Positions 8,181 to 17,066 of a stretch of DNA of 64,000 nt are shown here, in pieces. The translations under genes and the position numbers were made by a program. The notes beneath the pieces were generated by a model. It made no database searches. It was not told the DNA's origin and saw only the letters and a program-made list of their open reading frames with translations. Each line of letters starts with the position of its first letter. Within the stretch, counting starts at the first letter, position 1. The stretch spans positions 124,001 through 188,000 of the forward strand of contig NZ_BMDW01000007.1 in assembly GCF_014636175.1 (NCBI RefSeq), written 5' to 3'. This DNA comes from Sphingomonas psychrolutea. GTDB taxonomy: Bacteria; Pseudomonadota; Alphaproteobacteria; Sphingomonadales; Sphingomonadaceae.

Positions 8181-9177
8181 AAACCCGTCCCGTAGATTCG
8201 CGCACCACCAATTCGAACGCCACCTCACGCCGTTCGACCGGCGCATCGGCCGGGCCGAGGAGCAGATCGGCCGCCTGATACGCCATCACGCGCGTCGGCT
8301 GGCGGATCGTGGTGAGTGGCGGCCAGACAAACCCGGCGAGCGCGGTATCGTCGAACCCGGCGACCGACAACTGCCCCGGCACGCTGAGACCGCGGCGATG
8401 CGCTACGGTCAACGCGCCCGCCGCCATATCGTCGCTCGACGCGAAGATCGCGGTCGGCGGCGGGTCGAGCGCGAGCAAGTCTTCCGCCGCCGCCGCGCCC
8501 GAGGCGAAATCGTAGCTGCCCTCGCGCACCAACACCGGATCGAGCGGAATCCCCGCCTTGCCGAGCGCTTTCGCATACCCCTGCATCCGCTGACCGCTCG
8601 TCGCATAGCTCGGATGCCCGGCGATGAAGCCGATCCGGCGATGCCCGAGCCCGAGCAGATGCGCGGTCATCGCCGCCGCCGCGGCTTCATTATCGATGAA
8701 GGTCGATGGCGCGAGTTCGGCGGCGCTGCCCGGCGACACACGCACGAAGCGCACGCCCCGTTTGGCCAGCAAATCGAGCACCGCCGGATAATCCGACACG
8801 GGCGGGGTCAGGATCAACCCGTCGACATGCGTAGCCTCAACCAAATTTTCGATATCGTCGAGCAAGGTCGGGGAGTTGCGGTCATAGGGCTGTGCGATCA
8901 TCCGCACCCCGTCGAGCGCGCAGCGGTCGCGAATGCCCGATTGCATTTCGTACACGTAATAGGGGCTGGGATTGTCGCAAATCAGCGCGATCTGGAAACT
9001 GCGCTTTCCGGCCAGCGAGCGTGCCGCCATGCTCGGGCGGAAATTGAGCGCTGCCACCGCCGCCTCGACCCGGGCGCGCGTTTCGGTGCCGACATAGCGT
9101 TCCTTGTTGAGCACGCGCGACACAGTCTTGATCGAGACGCCTGAGGCGCGCGACACGTCCTTAATCGTTACGCGCAA
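8179..9177 (-). CDS. LacI family transcriptional regulator
   Basis: A 332-residue repressor. The helix-turn-helix at the N-terminus (VTIKDVSRASGVSIKTVSRV, residues 3-22) is followed by the hinge helix region (RPSMAARSLAGKRS) and a periplasmic-binding-protein-like effector domain (ALICDNPSPYYV; GHRRIGFIAGHP; AIFASSDDMAAGAL; LSVAGFDD). A TTG at 9177 is preferred over a GTG at 9207 because GGGGAG stands 6 bases before it and the product then starts MRVTIKDV, as family members do. It likely senses a sugar or derivative and controls the nearby uptake and catabolic genes through sites such as 6797-6808. Confidence 0.92.
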   Translation of the reverse strand: MRVTIKDVSRASGVSIKTVSRVLNKERYVGTETRARVEAAVAALNFRPSMAARSLAGKRSFQIALICDNPSPYYVYEMQSGIRDRCALDGVRMIAQPYDRNSPTLLDDIENLVEATHVDGLILTPPVSDYPAVLDLLAKRGVRFVRVSPGSAAELAPSTFIDNEAAAAAMTAHLLGLGHRRIGFIAGHPSYATSGQRMQGYAKALGKAGIPLDPVLVREGSYDFASGAAAAEDLLALDPPPTAIFASSDDMAAGALTVAHRRGLSVPGQLSVAGFDDTALAGFVWPPLTTIRQPTRVMAYQAADLLLGPADAPVERREVAFELVVRESTGRV

Positions 9178-9238
9178 ACCAAAGCTCCCCGATGACCCCG
9201 CCGCCACCTGTGCCGCAGCGAGGCCGTCCGGGCAACCG

Positions 9239-10861
9239 TCAGACCATCACATTGCGCCCGCGCTGGATTGTCGTGCTGTGTCCGATGTTGGCGGCGGGGG
9301 TGCTGGTCTTGATCGTATCGACCATGATCCAGTCATTCGTCGCGCGGTCGGGCGTCAGCGTCATCGCCATATAGCCGCGCCGTGACGTGTCGCACCATTT
9401 GAGTTCAGGATTGCCGCGCACCAGCGTCGCGGCGATGACCTTCGGATCGGTCGCGGTGGCCGCTTCATAGCCGGGCGAGCTGACCGAATGGCCGGCGAGC
9501 TCGACACCGGCGGGCTTTCCATCCTGCGCCAGATCATAGGCCCAGGCATTGTGACTGTCGCCCGACAGCACGATCAGGTTCGCGCCGAGCCGCTGTGCGC
9601 CGCGCAGGAAGCGCGCCCGCGCCGCCGGATAGCCGCCCCAACTGTCGTAATTGAACGGCAAACCGAGCTTTGCCGCGCCGACCCCGGCCAGAATGTAATT
9701 CTTCGCGCGGGCCGATGCGTCGGGCGCGAGCCAGGCCGTCGCATCCTGCGGCATCACGGTTTGCCCCATGATCGTGCCGAAGCCGACCACTTGCCAGCGC
9801 TGCCCTGCACGCGTCGATTGCGCCATCGCATGGGCAAGCCAGCTTTCCTGCTGCGACCCCATCATCGTGACGCCCGGGTCCATCCACGCGCCATCACGGA
9901 ACGCCTTCAACGCGGCGGCGGGATCGGCCGCCTTGAACAAGGGCGCGACATCGGGCTGCTTGGTGCGCGCCAGCAGCCGCGTTTCGGTGCGGAACAGCGT
10001 CGCGAGCGTGCCGATCTCATAGGCCTTCCACGGCTCGTCGCTGACCGGCATCCATTCGCGATACGCCTGAATCGATGCGGCGCGGCGGGCGTTCCAATCG
10101 CCTTCGTCGGCCTGGTGGTTCTCGGCGCCGCCTTCCCAACTGTCGTTCGCGGATTCGTGATCGTCCCATTGCACGATCATCGGCACCTTCTGGTGAAGCC
10201 GCTGCAGGTCGGGATCGCTGCGATAGCTGGCATAGCGGATGCGGTAATCGGCCAGATGCAGCAATTCGTTGGCGGGCAGGGGGACACGGCCAGCGACCTG
10301 ATCCCGGGCGGCGGGATAATCGCCGGTCTTATATTCGTAGAAATAGTCGCCGAGATGGATCGCGAGGTCGACATCGTCGCGCGCGGCGGCGTGCGCATAG
10401 GCGTTGAAGAAGCCATAGGGCATGTTCGAGCAGGAGAAGGTCGCGGTGCGGAAGCGGTCGACCGGACCTTGCGGCAGCGTCTTGGTCGTACCGACCGGCG
10501 AGAAACTGCCATCGGGCGCGACGAAGCGGAAATGGTAGCGCGTGTTGGGCGTGAGCCCATCGACCGTGATCTTGGTGGTGAAATCGCGCCACGCACCCGT
10601 GATTTGCGATCCGCTACTCACCACGCGCGCGAAATCGGGGGTTTCGGACAGTTCGACGCGCAGTTCCGCGCTGTCGCCGCTAGCGGGGACGTAGCGCGTC
10701 CATAGCAGCATCGTATCGCTGCCCGGCTCGCCGCTTGCGACCGAATGGGTGAAGCCGCGCACCGTGGTGACATTGGCGTTTTGCGCGAAGCCGGGCACGG
10801 CAAAGGCACCTAGCCCGAGCGATCCGGTCAACAGGAAGGAACGGCGGTCGAGGGCTAACAT
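9239..10861 (-). CDS. phoD: PhoD-type alkaline phosphatase/phosphodiesterase, Tat-exported
   Basis: A 540-residue metallophosphoesterase. The N-terminus carries a twin-arginine motif (DRRSFLLTG) and a hydrophobic segment ending at AVPGFAQ, so it is exported folded to the periplasm. Then come a Fn3-like N-terminal domain (GFTHSVASGEP...WTRY) and the PhoD catalytic motifs HLGDYFYEY, QWDDHE and LSGDSHNAW, which bind iron and calcium in known members. The ATG at 10861 is chosen because AGGAG lies 8 bases before it; the ATG nine bases upstream directly abuts that Shine-Dalgarno. PhoD enzymes release phosphate from phosphomonoesters and diesters. No Pho box was identified. Confidence 0.93.
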   Translation of the reverse strand: MLALDRRSFLLTGSLGLGAFAVPGFAQNANVTTVRGFTHSVASGEPGSDTMLLWTRYVPASGDSAELRVELSETPDFARVVSSGSQITGAWRDFTTKITVDGLTPNTRYHFRFVAPDGSFSPVGTTKTLPQGPVDRFRTATFSCSNMPYGFFNAYAHAAARDDVDLAIHLGDYFYEYKTGDYPAARDQVAGRVPLPANELLHLADYRIRYASYRSDPDLQRLHQKVPMIVQWDDHESANDSWEGGAENHQADEGDWNARRAASIQAYREWMPVSDEPWKAYEIGTLATLFRTETRLLARTKQPDVAPLFKAADPAAALKAFRDGAWMDPGVTMMGSQQESWLAHAMAQSTRAGQRWQVVGFGTIMGQTVMPQDATAWLAPDASARAKNYILAGVGAAKLGLPFNYDSWGGYPAARARFLRGAQRLGANLIVLSGDSHNAWAYDLAQDGKPAGVELAGHSVSSPGYEAATATDPKVIAATLVRGNPELKWCDTSRRGYMAMTLTPDRATNDWIMVDTIKTSTPAANIGHSTTIQRGRNVMV

Positions 10862-10984
10862 TTCGGGCATCTCCTATGGGGTGGCTATGCTTGCCACTTG
10901 TCGATTGCAGAACCGTGACGGATAGGAATAGCGCAGGCGGCCGAAGTGGCAACGCCCGGCAAGCCGTGATGTGGGAGTGCGCGC

Positions 10985-12508
10985 GTGGGGACCGATAGCG
11001 ACAGCGCGCGCTCCTTTGCACCCCCATTTTCCTTGGGTCCGGCCGCGACCGCAGCGCTGCTGCTGCTCGTTACACTCGCCGCGCGGCTGCCGACGCTGGG
11101 CAATCCGGTGCTGGGTTTCGACGAGCAATTCTATCTGCTGGTCGGCGATCGGATGCTGCATGGCGCGCTGCCCTATGTCGATATGTTCGATCGCAAGCCG
11201 ATCGGCCTGTTCCTGATTTACGCCGGTGCGCGGCTGCTTGGGGGCGAGGGCTTCGTTCAGTACAAGCTGGTGGCGGGACTGTTCGTGGTGGCGACTGCGT
11301 TCGGCATCCATTGGATCGCGCGCCGCCATGTCGGGTGGTTCGGATCGGCGTTCGCGGCGATCCTCTACATTCTGTGGCTCAACTTCATGGAGGGCGAAGG
11401 CGGGCAGGCGCCAGTCTTCTACAACGCGCTGATGATCGGGGCGGGGGCGCTGCTGGTGTCCGCGGTGCCGCGCGCCGACGGTCTGATCGCGAAGGGGACG
11501 GCGGCGTTGCTGCTGGTCGGGCTTGCGTTGCAGGTCAAATATAGCGTGCTGCTGGAGGGCGTGTATTTCGGCTGCGCGTTCCTGCTGCTGGCGCGACGGC
11601 ATGGGGTTTCCTGGGGTTGTACCGCGCTGTTCGCCGCCGCCATGATCGCGCTGGCGCTGCTGCCAACGGCGCTTGCCGCGCTTTATTATGCGGCGATCGG
11701 GCAGTGGCAGGCCTTCGCCTTTGCCAATTTCGTGTCGGTATTCGGGCAGACCAAAGGGACGTTCGCCCGCGAAATCGTGGGGCTGGCGAGCTTTGTCGGG
11801 TTGCTCCTGCCGCTGCTGATCGTCGGGCTGATCGGCCCACGCGCGCCGACCACCGCACCGGGCGCGCTTGAGCGACGCTATTTGCTCGGCTGGCTCCTCA
11901 CCGCGGTGTTGAGCGTCTTGCTCTACTGGCGTTTCGACGCGCCGCATTATGCTTTGCCGATCCTCGTCCCGGCGTGCGTGTTGCTCGCCACCGCGCTGGC
12001 GGCGCGGCGGCGGGTGGCGCTCGGCCTTGCCCTCGTAGCGTTGGTCGCCGGGCAAATCGTGCTCGCGATCAGCGCTTCGGCCAAGGGCGGGGACCGCGAA
12101 GCGCGCGCCGTCGCGGCGCTCGCCATGCCGATGCGCGGGTGCATCTTCGTCTATAACGGCTATCCCGCGCTCTACATGCTGACGCACTCCTGCCTGCCGT
12201 CGCGCTGGGTCTTTCCGGGCCACCTCAACACCGCCGACGAGAATAATCCGCGCGCACTGGGCGGTGATCCGCAAGCGATCACCCGCGCGATCCTTGCCGC
12301 CAACCCGCAAGCGATCATCGATACATATCCGGTGTACGCCTTCGGCAACCCCGCGGTGCACGCCCTTGTGCTGCAGGCGATCCGCCAGCGTTATGACCTG
12401 GCGGGGTGCGTCGCCACGCGCGGACGGGTCAGGCTGGTCTATCGTTTGCGGGGAGACACGGGCCCGCGTGGCGCGTGCCCCGCTGCGATCCGCGCAAAGC
12501 TCGAATAA
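10985..12508 (+). CDS. GT-C fold membrane glycosyltransferase (ArnT/PMT-like, family 39)
   Basis: A 507-residue polytopic membrane protein with about 11-13 hydrophobic segments and a soluble C-terminal part. The first periplasmic loop has the acidic motif GFDEQFYLLVGDRML with a nearby FDRKPIGLFLIYAGARL. This matches the DE-containing loop of polyisoprenyl-phosphate-dependent GT-C enzymes such as ArnT. It would transfer a sugar from a lipid carrier to an envelope acceptor on the periplasmic side. The GTG start is the first suitable codon before the membrane region. It runs convergently to the GT4 operon with 8 bp between stops. Donor and acceptor are unknown. Confidence 0.75.
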   Translation: MGTDSDSARSFAPPFSLGPAATAALLLLVTLAARLPTLGNPVLGFDEQFYLLVGDRMLHGALPYVDMFDRKPIGLFLIYAGARLLGGEGFVQYKLVAGLFVVATAFGIHWIARRHVGWFGSAFAAILYILWLNFMEGEGGQAPVFYNALMIGAGALLVSAVPRADGLIAKGTAALLLVGLALQVKYSVLLEGVYFGCAFLLLARRHGVSWGCTALFAAAMIALALLPTALAALYYAAIGQWQAFAFANFVSVFGQTKGTFAREIVGLASFVGLLLPLLIVGLIGPRAPTTAPGALERRYLLGWLLTAVLSVLLYWRFDAPHYALPILVPACVLLATALAARRRVALGLALVALVAGQIVLAISASAKGGDREARAVAALAMPMRGCIFVYNGYPALYMLTHSCLPSRWVFPGHLNTADENNPRALGGDPQAITRAILAANPQAIIDTYPVYAFGNPAVHALVLQAIRQRYDLAGCVATRGRVRLVYRLRGDTGPRGACPAAIRAKLE

Positions 12509-12516
12509 GGCCCCTC

Positions 12517-13722
12517 TCAGGCCGCCGCGCGCAGCGGCTTTCCGGCGCGTTTGAAGTCCACCTGCGCCTGATAATAGTCCATCAGCTCGATCGCATGGTC
12601 GCGGTCGCTGCGGACCTTGTCCGCCGCGACCAGCGCCGCGCGGCGCAGCACGCGCTGGTCGCGCGCGAACAGCCGGTGGATCGCCATCGCTGCACTTTGC
12701 GCATCGCGCGCGGTGTAGAATTCGGACGCATGTTTATCCGCCACTTCGGCACAGCCGCCGGTATCGGGCACGATCAGCGGCAGGCCACCGGCCATCGCTT
12801 CGGACGCGACCAGCCCGAACGGTTCGGCTTCAGAGCCATGGATCAGCGCGTCGCAACTCGCCACGATCCGCGCGAGCCGCTCGCGATCATAGACCGGGCG
12901 GAACATGCGGATGTGTGGGCTACCGGCGATCCGCATTTCGATCTGACGGCTTTCGACGCCGCTGCCGAGCAGGATCAGGCCGACCGGCAGTTCCGATCCG
13001 GCGCGTTCGGCCGCATCGATTACCAACCGCCAGCGTTTCTCGGGGTGATGGCGGCCAAGCCCGAGCAGCAAATGCCCGCTCGGCGGCAAATCGCACTGCG
13101 CGAGCAAGGCCGCGCGCAGGCGTTCGTCGCGCAGATCGGGCGAGAAATGGCCGCGCTCGATCCCGAGCGGCATCGCCGCATCGATGTGGACACCCCGGTT
13201 GCGCAGCCGCTTTTCGAGCGCTGGGCCGTTGGTGACGACCGTGTCGAAATATTGGAGAAAGCTTGACATATAGCGGCTGTACCAGCCGAACGCGCGCTCC
13301 AGCCGGTCCTGCGGGCCCATATTTTCAAGCCAGCGCAACGCGTAAGCGGCCATATTGTCATTGTGCATGAAGAACGCCTTCACCGCGCCGCCTTCATATT
13401 TCGGCTGCCACTTGCCGATGATCCACGGCAGCCGCCACGGCGAGGATGTTTCGACCACATCCGCCTTCAACGCATCGAGCAAGTGTAGGATCGGCGGTGC
13501 TTCCCAGAAAATCCCGTAATTCTGGTCGAGCGGCAAATGTCCGGTCTGCACCCAGATCACCTTGCCGCCACCGGGACGATCCTCGACGCGGTTTTCCTTG
13601 CCCGGCGCGATTACGATCAGCTCATGGCCAAGATCGGCCATGATTCCCATCTTGCGGTCGATATAGGTGCGCACGCCGCCGCCGGTCGGTGAATAGAATT
13701 CGTTGACGTCGACGATGCGCAT
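12517..13722 (-). CDS. GT4-type glycosyltransferase (GT-B fold)
   Basis: A 401-residue GT-B glycosyltransferase. The N-terminal Rossmann domain has the acceptor-side glycine loop (FYSPTGGGVRTYI, about 9-21) and GHELIVIAPGKE. The C-terminal domain carries GLGRHHPEKRWRL, a nucleotide-sugar binding region and the E-x7-E element in EAEPFGLVASEAMAGG (about 313-328). It should use a nucleotide sugar in the cytoplasm. It ends an operon with the DUF2141 protein (6 bp upstream) and a membrane protein; GGGAG inside the DUF2141 stop region provides its Shine-Dalgarno. Overall shape is like glycolipid-type GT4 enzymes, but the product (lipid, glycosphingolipid or polysaccharide) cannot be told. Confidence 0.85.
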   Translation of the reverse strand: MRIVDVNEFYSPTGGGVRTYIDRKMGIMADLGHELIVIAPGKENRVEDRPGGGKVIWVQTGHLPLDQNYGIFWEAPPILHLLDALKADVVETSSPWRLPWIIGKWQPKYEGGAVKAFFMHNDNMAAYALRWLENMGPQDRLERAFGWYSRYMSSFLQYFDTVVTNGPALEKRLRNRGVHIDAAMPLGIERGHFSPDLRDERLRAALLAQCDLPPSGHLLLGLGRHHPEKRWRLVIDAAERAGSELPVGLILLGSGVESRQIEMRIAGSPHIRMFRPVYDRERLARIVASCDALIHGSEAEPFGLVASEAMAGGLPLIVPDTGGCAEVADKHASEFYTARDAQSAAMAIHRLFARDQRVLRRAALVAADKVRSDRDHAIELMDYYQAQVDFKRAGKPLRAAA

Positions 13723-13728
13723 CGCAGG

Positions 13729-14277
13729 TCAGCTCCCGATTGGGCTGAAACCGCCGAGCCCGCGCAGATATTGCGCGCGAATGTCGACCGATACCATCCC
13801 TGCTGGAACGACGATCCGCGCCTGGTCGAGTTTCGGGCGCGACCGCCCCAATTTACGATTGCTCGCAAAGCCCGCGCCGTCGGTCCAGAAGTTGAACTTG
13901 TTCTTGCCGTCGCGGTCGTGCGTGAGGAGCAAGGCATAGGCACCCGGGCTCGGTACGCGAATGCACAAGACGACCGGCCCGCTCGCCGGCGTGGGGACCT
14001 TCACGCGGCGGAAGAATTTGCCCTCGCGGATCAGCAAATAATCGTCGCGCAGGAAATCCGTTTCCGTGGCGGGATAGAGTTCGAGCTTCAATTCGCCGGT
14101 CCGGTCCTTCAATCCCTCGACCACCACGCGGATCGCCGGGCCGCCGCCCGGGCTGCAGGCCGCGGCATCGCTGCCGAGTACCTGCGCTGCCGTCGCCGGA
14201 CTGGCCAGCCCCACACCGAACACCGCCGCACCCAACAGGGCTGCCGTCATCGAACCTTTGCGCACCAGCATGCTCAC
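13729..14277 (-). CDS. DUF2141 domain secreted protein
   Basis: A 182-residue protein with a signal peptide (hydrophobic 10-28, cleavage after ATAA or TAAQ near 31). The mature part has the DUF2141 pattern: VVVEGLKDRTGELKLELYPA (about 51-70), RRVKVPTPASGPVVLCIRVPSPGAYALLLTHDRDGKNKFNFW (about 90-131, read in pieces). The domain is a small beta-rich fold of unknown function, often exported. Its start overlaps the stop of the upstream membrane protein (ATGA) and the GT4 gene follows after 6 bp. The three are therefore probably made together and may act in one envelope process. Confidence 0.82.
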   Translation of the reverse strand: MSMLVRKGSMTAALLGAAVFGVGLASPATAAQVLGSDAAACSPGGGPAIRVVVEGLKDRTGELKLELYPATETDFLRDDYLLIREGKFFRRVKVPTPASGPVVLCIRVPSPGAYALLLTHDRDGKNKFNFWTDGAGFASNRKLGRSRPKLDQARIVVPAGMVSVDIRAQYLRGLGGFSPIGS

Positions 14278-15248
14278 GTCTTTCTCACCAAGCTCGACAA
14301 GCCGAAGATCGCCATCAGCACCACATGCACCAGCAGCGGCAGCGCCGCTGTCACCGCGATCAGCACGGTCAGCTTTTCATCTTGTCCAATCAATAACGTG
14401 GCGAAGGTGGCAAAAAGAAGTTCCTTATTCGGCAGAAGCGGCAACCGCCCGACGATCAGCCGCGCCGCCGATAGCAACAGCCACATGCCGACCGAGACCG
14501 TCGGCAGCCCGAAATGCCACGCGAGCGCGGTCAGCACCGACCCCGCGATCAAGCGCAGGCAATGCACGTTGAAGATCCACCACAGCATCTTGCGCGGCAG
14601 CGAGAAGATGCGCTTCGAGAAGATCAGGAACGGCAACGACATGCCGAACACGCCGACAATCGACCAGATCGCATTGTGCAATTGCTGTTCGGTCAACAGC
14701 CCGATGCCGAGCGGCATGGCAACCGCGATCATCGCCAGCGTGACCATGTTGCCGGCAACCGCCGAGAGGATGCTGACATCCTTCACCGCGCCGAATGGGG
14801 CCGCGACCATCGACGAGCGTTGCCGCGCCCACGCGTAGAAATACGCCTCGCCCGAATAATTGAGCACGTCGTTGGCGATACGTTTCTTGACGAGCGCGGC
14901 GAATCCGCTGGCTGGGATTCCCCACAATCTTCGAAAAATGATGAAATCGCCCGCGACTGGTGAAAAATAGAGCAGAATGAAAAAGACATAGAATAACGGG
15001 CTGGTCGGCATTGCCGAAACCCAGCTGTCGACGCCGAGTGCGCGCAGTTTCAGCCAAAGCCAGACAATCATCACCACCGTGACCGCCGCCCCGAGATAGG
15101 TCGGCCAGCGTCGCTTGAGCGGAGCCATCGGCTCGAGCCCGCCGAGATCGGCGCGTGCGCCCGTACCAAGCGGCGGTGATACGCCAGCGGGTGCGGACGA
15201 TGCGTTCGGCGTTCCGATGGTACCCGGCCCGGTCTTCAAAATGTCCAC
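14274..15248 (-). CDS. Polytopic membrane protein, possible flippase-like (UPF0104-type) protein
   Basis: A 324-residue protein with a 40-residue Gly/Pro/Ala-rich N-terminus and about eight membrane spans. GTG at 15248 is the first start. ATG at 15128 (MAPLKRRWPTYLGA) would drop the low-complexity part and is a fair alternative. The pattern of a charged stretch between spans (RRLWGIP...VKKRIANDVLNYSGEAYFYAWARQR) recalls the lysylphosphatidylglycerol-synthase-type membrane domain found in lipid and glycolipid flippases. I regard that as a weak resemblance. It is translationally coupled to the DUF2141 and GT4 genes. Confidence 0.7.
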   Translation of the reverse strand: MDILKTGPGTIGTPNASSAPAGVSPPLGTGARADLGGLEPMAPLKRRWPTYLGAAVTVVMIVWLWLKLRALGVDSWVSAMPTSPLFYVFFILLYFSPVAGDFIIFRRLWGIPASGFAALVKKRIANDVLNYSGEAYFYAWARQRSSMVAAPFGAVKDVSILSAVAGNMVTLAMIAVAMPLGIGLLTEQQLHNAIWSIVGVFGMSLPFLIFSKRIFSLPRKMLWWIFNVHCLRLIAGSVLTALAWHFGLPTVSVGMWLLLSAARLIVGRLPLLPNKELLFATFATLLIGQDEKLTVLIAVTAALPLLVHVVLMAIFGLSSLVRKT

Positions 15249-15369
15249 GTGGTGCGTCTGTCCGCTCGTTGGGCTAATCGGCGATGTCCGACCGTGTCGC
15301 CCTGCCGCCCCTTAACGGCAGAAGTGTGGCGCGGCAATTCGCTTGAGATGAGCGGCGCGCGAGGCCTTG

Positions 15370-16008
15370 TCAGGCCGCCGGCTTAACGCGGTCGGGGTGC
15401 GCGGCGGCGATTTCGGGGCGGTCGACGGCGGCGGCGTCGGCGCGCAGCAGCCGGGGATATGCCTTGAGCGGAACCGCAAAGCGCCGCGCATTATATAGCT
15501 GCGGGACCAGACACACGTCGGCAAGATTGGGCGCGTCGCCGCCCAGAAACGGCCCGGGCACATCGGCGGTCATCGCCTCAAGCGCGGTCAGCCCCGTGGT
15601 AATCCAGTGCGCATACCAGGCGTCGCGCGCGTCCTGGTCGGCGCCAAACTGATCGGTCAGCCGGTTGAGCACGCGCAGATTGTCGATCGGGTGGATATCC
15701 GCCGCGATCACCAGCGCCTGTGCCAGCACGTGCGACCGTGCGACCGGATCGGACGACACCATCGGCACCGCTTTGTGTGTCGCATCGAGATAATCGATGA
15801 TCGCCAGACTCTGCGTCAACACCGTCGTGCCGATGTCGAGCGCGGGAACGAGGCCTTGCGGGTTCCGCGCCAGAAAATCGGCCGCGTGTTGCGCGCCCTT
15901 GGCCAGATCGACCGCGACGCTGTGGTACGCGACCTGCTTCAAATTGAGCACGATCCGCACGCGATAGGCAGCCGAGGAGCGCCAGAAATCATAGAGGATC
16001 GGGGTCAT
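15370..16008 (-). CDS. maiA: Maleylacetoacetate isomerase (zeta-class GST)
   Basis: A 212-residue GST-fold protein. The N-terminal thioredoxin-like domain carries the zeta-class glutathione motif SSAAYRVRIVLNLK (about 11-24), NPQGLVPALDIG (about 49-60) and LTQSLAIIDYL (about 64-74). A helical C-terminal domain ends with ADVCLVPQLYNARRF, typical of MaiA. The enzyme isomerises maleylacetoacetate to fumarylacetoacetate in tyrosine or homogentisate breakdown. The start overlaps the stop of the AI-2E family gene (ATGA). No homogentisate dioxygenase or fumarylacetoacetase is in the window, so the pathway partner genes must be elsewhere, or it may act on another maleyl compound. Confidence 0.88.
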   Translation of the reverse strand: MTPILYDFWRSSAAYRVRIVLNLKQVAYHSVAVDLAKGAQHAADFLARNPQGLVPALDIGTTVLTQSLAIIDYLDATHKAVPMVSSDPVARSHVLAQALVIAADIHPIDNLRVLNRLTDQFGADQDARDAWYAHWITTGLTALEAMTADVPGPFLGGDAPNLADVCLVPQLYNARRFAVPLKAYPRLLRADAAAVDRPEIAAAHPDRVKPAA

Positions 16009-17066
16009 GCCTCGGCGTCTGCCTCGGCTTCGGAGCTGCGTTCGAGCGCGACCTTGATCATCGCGGTCAGCGGATCGGCAAGCGTCAGGCCGAGCAATCC
16101 GAACAGCGTCCCCGCCAAAATCTGCGACGAGAGCGTCAGCGCGGGCGGCAAATCGACGGTGCGCTTGGCCACCATCGGAATGATGACATAGCCGTCGAGC
16201 GTCTGAATGAAGAAATAGATGCCGATCGCGGCGAATCCGGTATGCGTCCCCGCGCTGAAGCCGACCGCCACCATCAACACGCCGCTGGTGATCGCGCCGA
16301 TATTGGGGATGAAGGCCAGAATCCCGGTGATGATGCCGAGGACCAGCGCCATCGGCACGCCGAAGATCGCCAGCGCCACGCCGGTCATCACGCCTTCCAG
16401 CGCCATGCCGAACAACCTTCCCGCCAGCAGACGGCGCATCGTCACCGCCATCGCCTCGATCGTTCCCGAAAAGCGCGGACGCATGTCGCGCGGCACCATC
16501 CATTGCAGCCCGCCTTCGTACAAACGCGGCTCCATCGCGATGAACAGGCCGATCACCAGCACCATGATCAGGCTGGCCAATGCGCCAAACGCCGTGCCGA
16601 GATAGGACGTGATCTTGCCGAACGACCCCAGCGCTTGCTGCACCATGCCGTTGAGATCGGCCTTCCCCGGCATCAATCCGCTATTCGACGCCAAGGCCAT
16701 CAGCTTGGTCGCCTGTGTCGTCAGCGTCGCGCGCAACTGCTCGACCTGATCGGCGATCCCTGCGCCGGTCAGATAGAAGACGCCGGCGATGAACAGGACG
16801 GTCAGGATAACGACGATTGCGAGCCGCCACGGCCGCGGGATCGGCAACACCCGCCCGAGCAAGCGCACCCCGCCGTCGAGCATCGAGGCGAAGACCAGCC
16901 CGCCGAAGATGATCAGCAAGGGCTGGATCAGCAGGACGACCAGGGCGATCGCGCTGGCCAGGCCAAGCCAGACCGTCGCGCGCTTCAGCTCCTGCCGCAC
17001 GAACGGATCGCGCAGTTCGTTGGGCGCGGGTTCGCTGACCAGTTCAGCCGACCGCGAATCGCTCAT
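16005..17066 (-). CDS. AI-2E family transporter
   Basis: A 353-residue membrane protein of the PF01594 family. It has a first hairpin of hydrophobic segments (about 30-62), two more spans (about 80-105), a soluble insert (about 106-155) and a C-terminal bundle with the family stretches MEGVMTGVALAIFGVP-like and IPNIGAITSGVLM (about 258-270). Members were linked to autoinducer-2 export (TqsA) but many have Na+/H+ antiport or unknown roles, so the name is only a family label. It sits between lepB (4-bp overlap) and maiA (4-bp overlap). In many relatives lepB is followed by rnc and era instead. Confidence 0.88.
   Translation of the reverse strand: MSDSRSAELVSEPAPNELRDPFVRQELKRATVWLGLASAIALVVLLIQPLLIIFGGLVFASMLDGGVRLLGRVLPIPRPWRLAIVVILTVLFIAGVFYLTGAGIADQVEQLRATLTTQATKLMALASNSGLMPGKADLNGMVQQALGSFGKITSYLGTAFGALASLIMVLVIGLFIAMEPRLYEGGLQWMVPRDMRPRFSGTIEAMAVTMRRLLAGRLFGMALEGVMTGVALAIFGVPMALVLGIITGILAFIPNIGAITSGVLMVAVGFSAGTHTGFAAIGIYFFIQTLDGYVIIPMVAKRTVDLPPALTLSSQILAGTLFGLLGLTLADPLTAMIKVALERSSEAEADAEA

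Noticed and set aside
15370..16503. Fusion of maiA with 165 upstream codons
   Set aside because: The upstream part is the AI-2E family gene read in another frame. The ATG at 16008 with ATGA overlap gives a normal MaiA.
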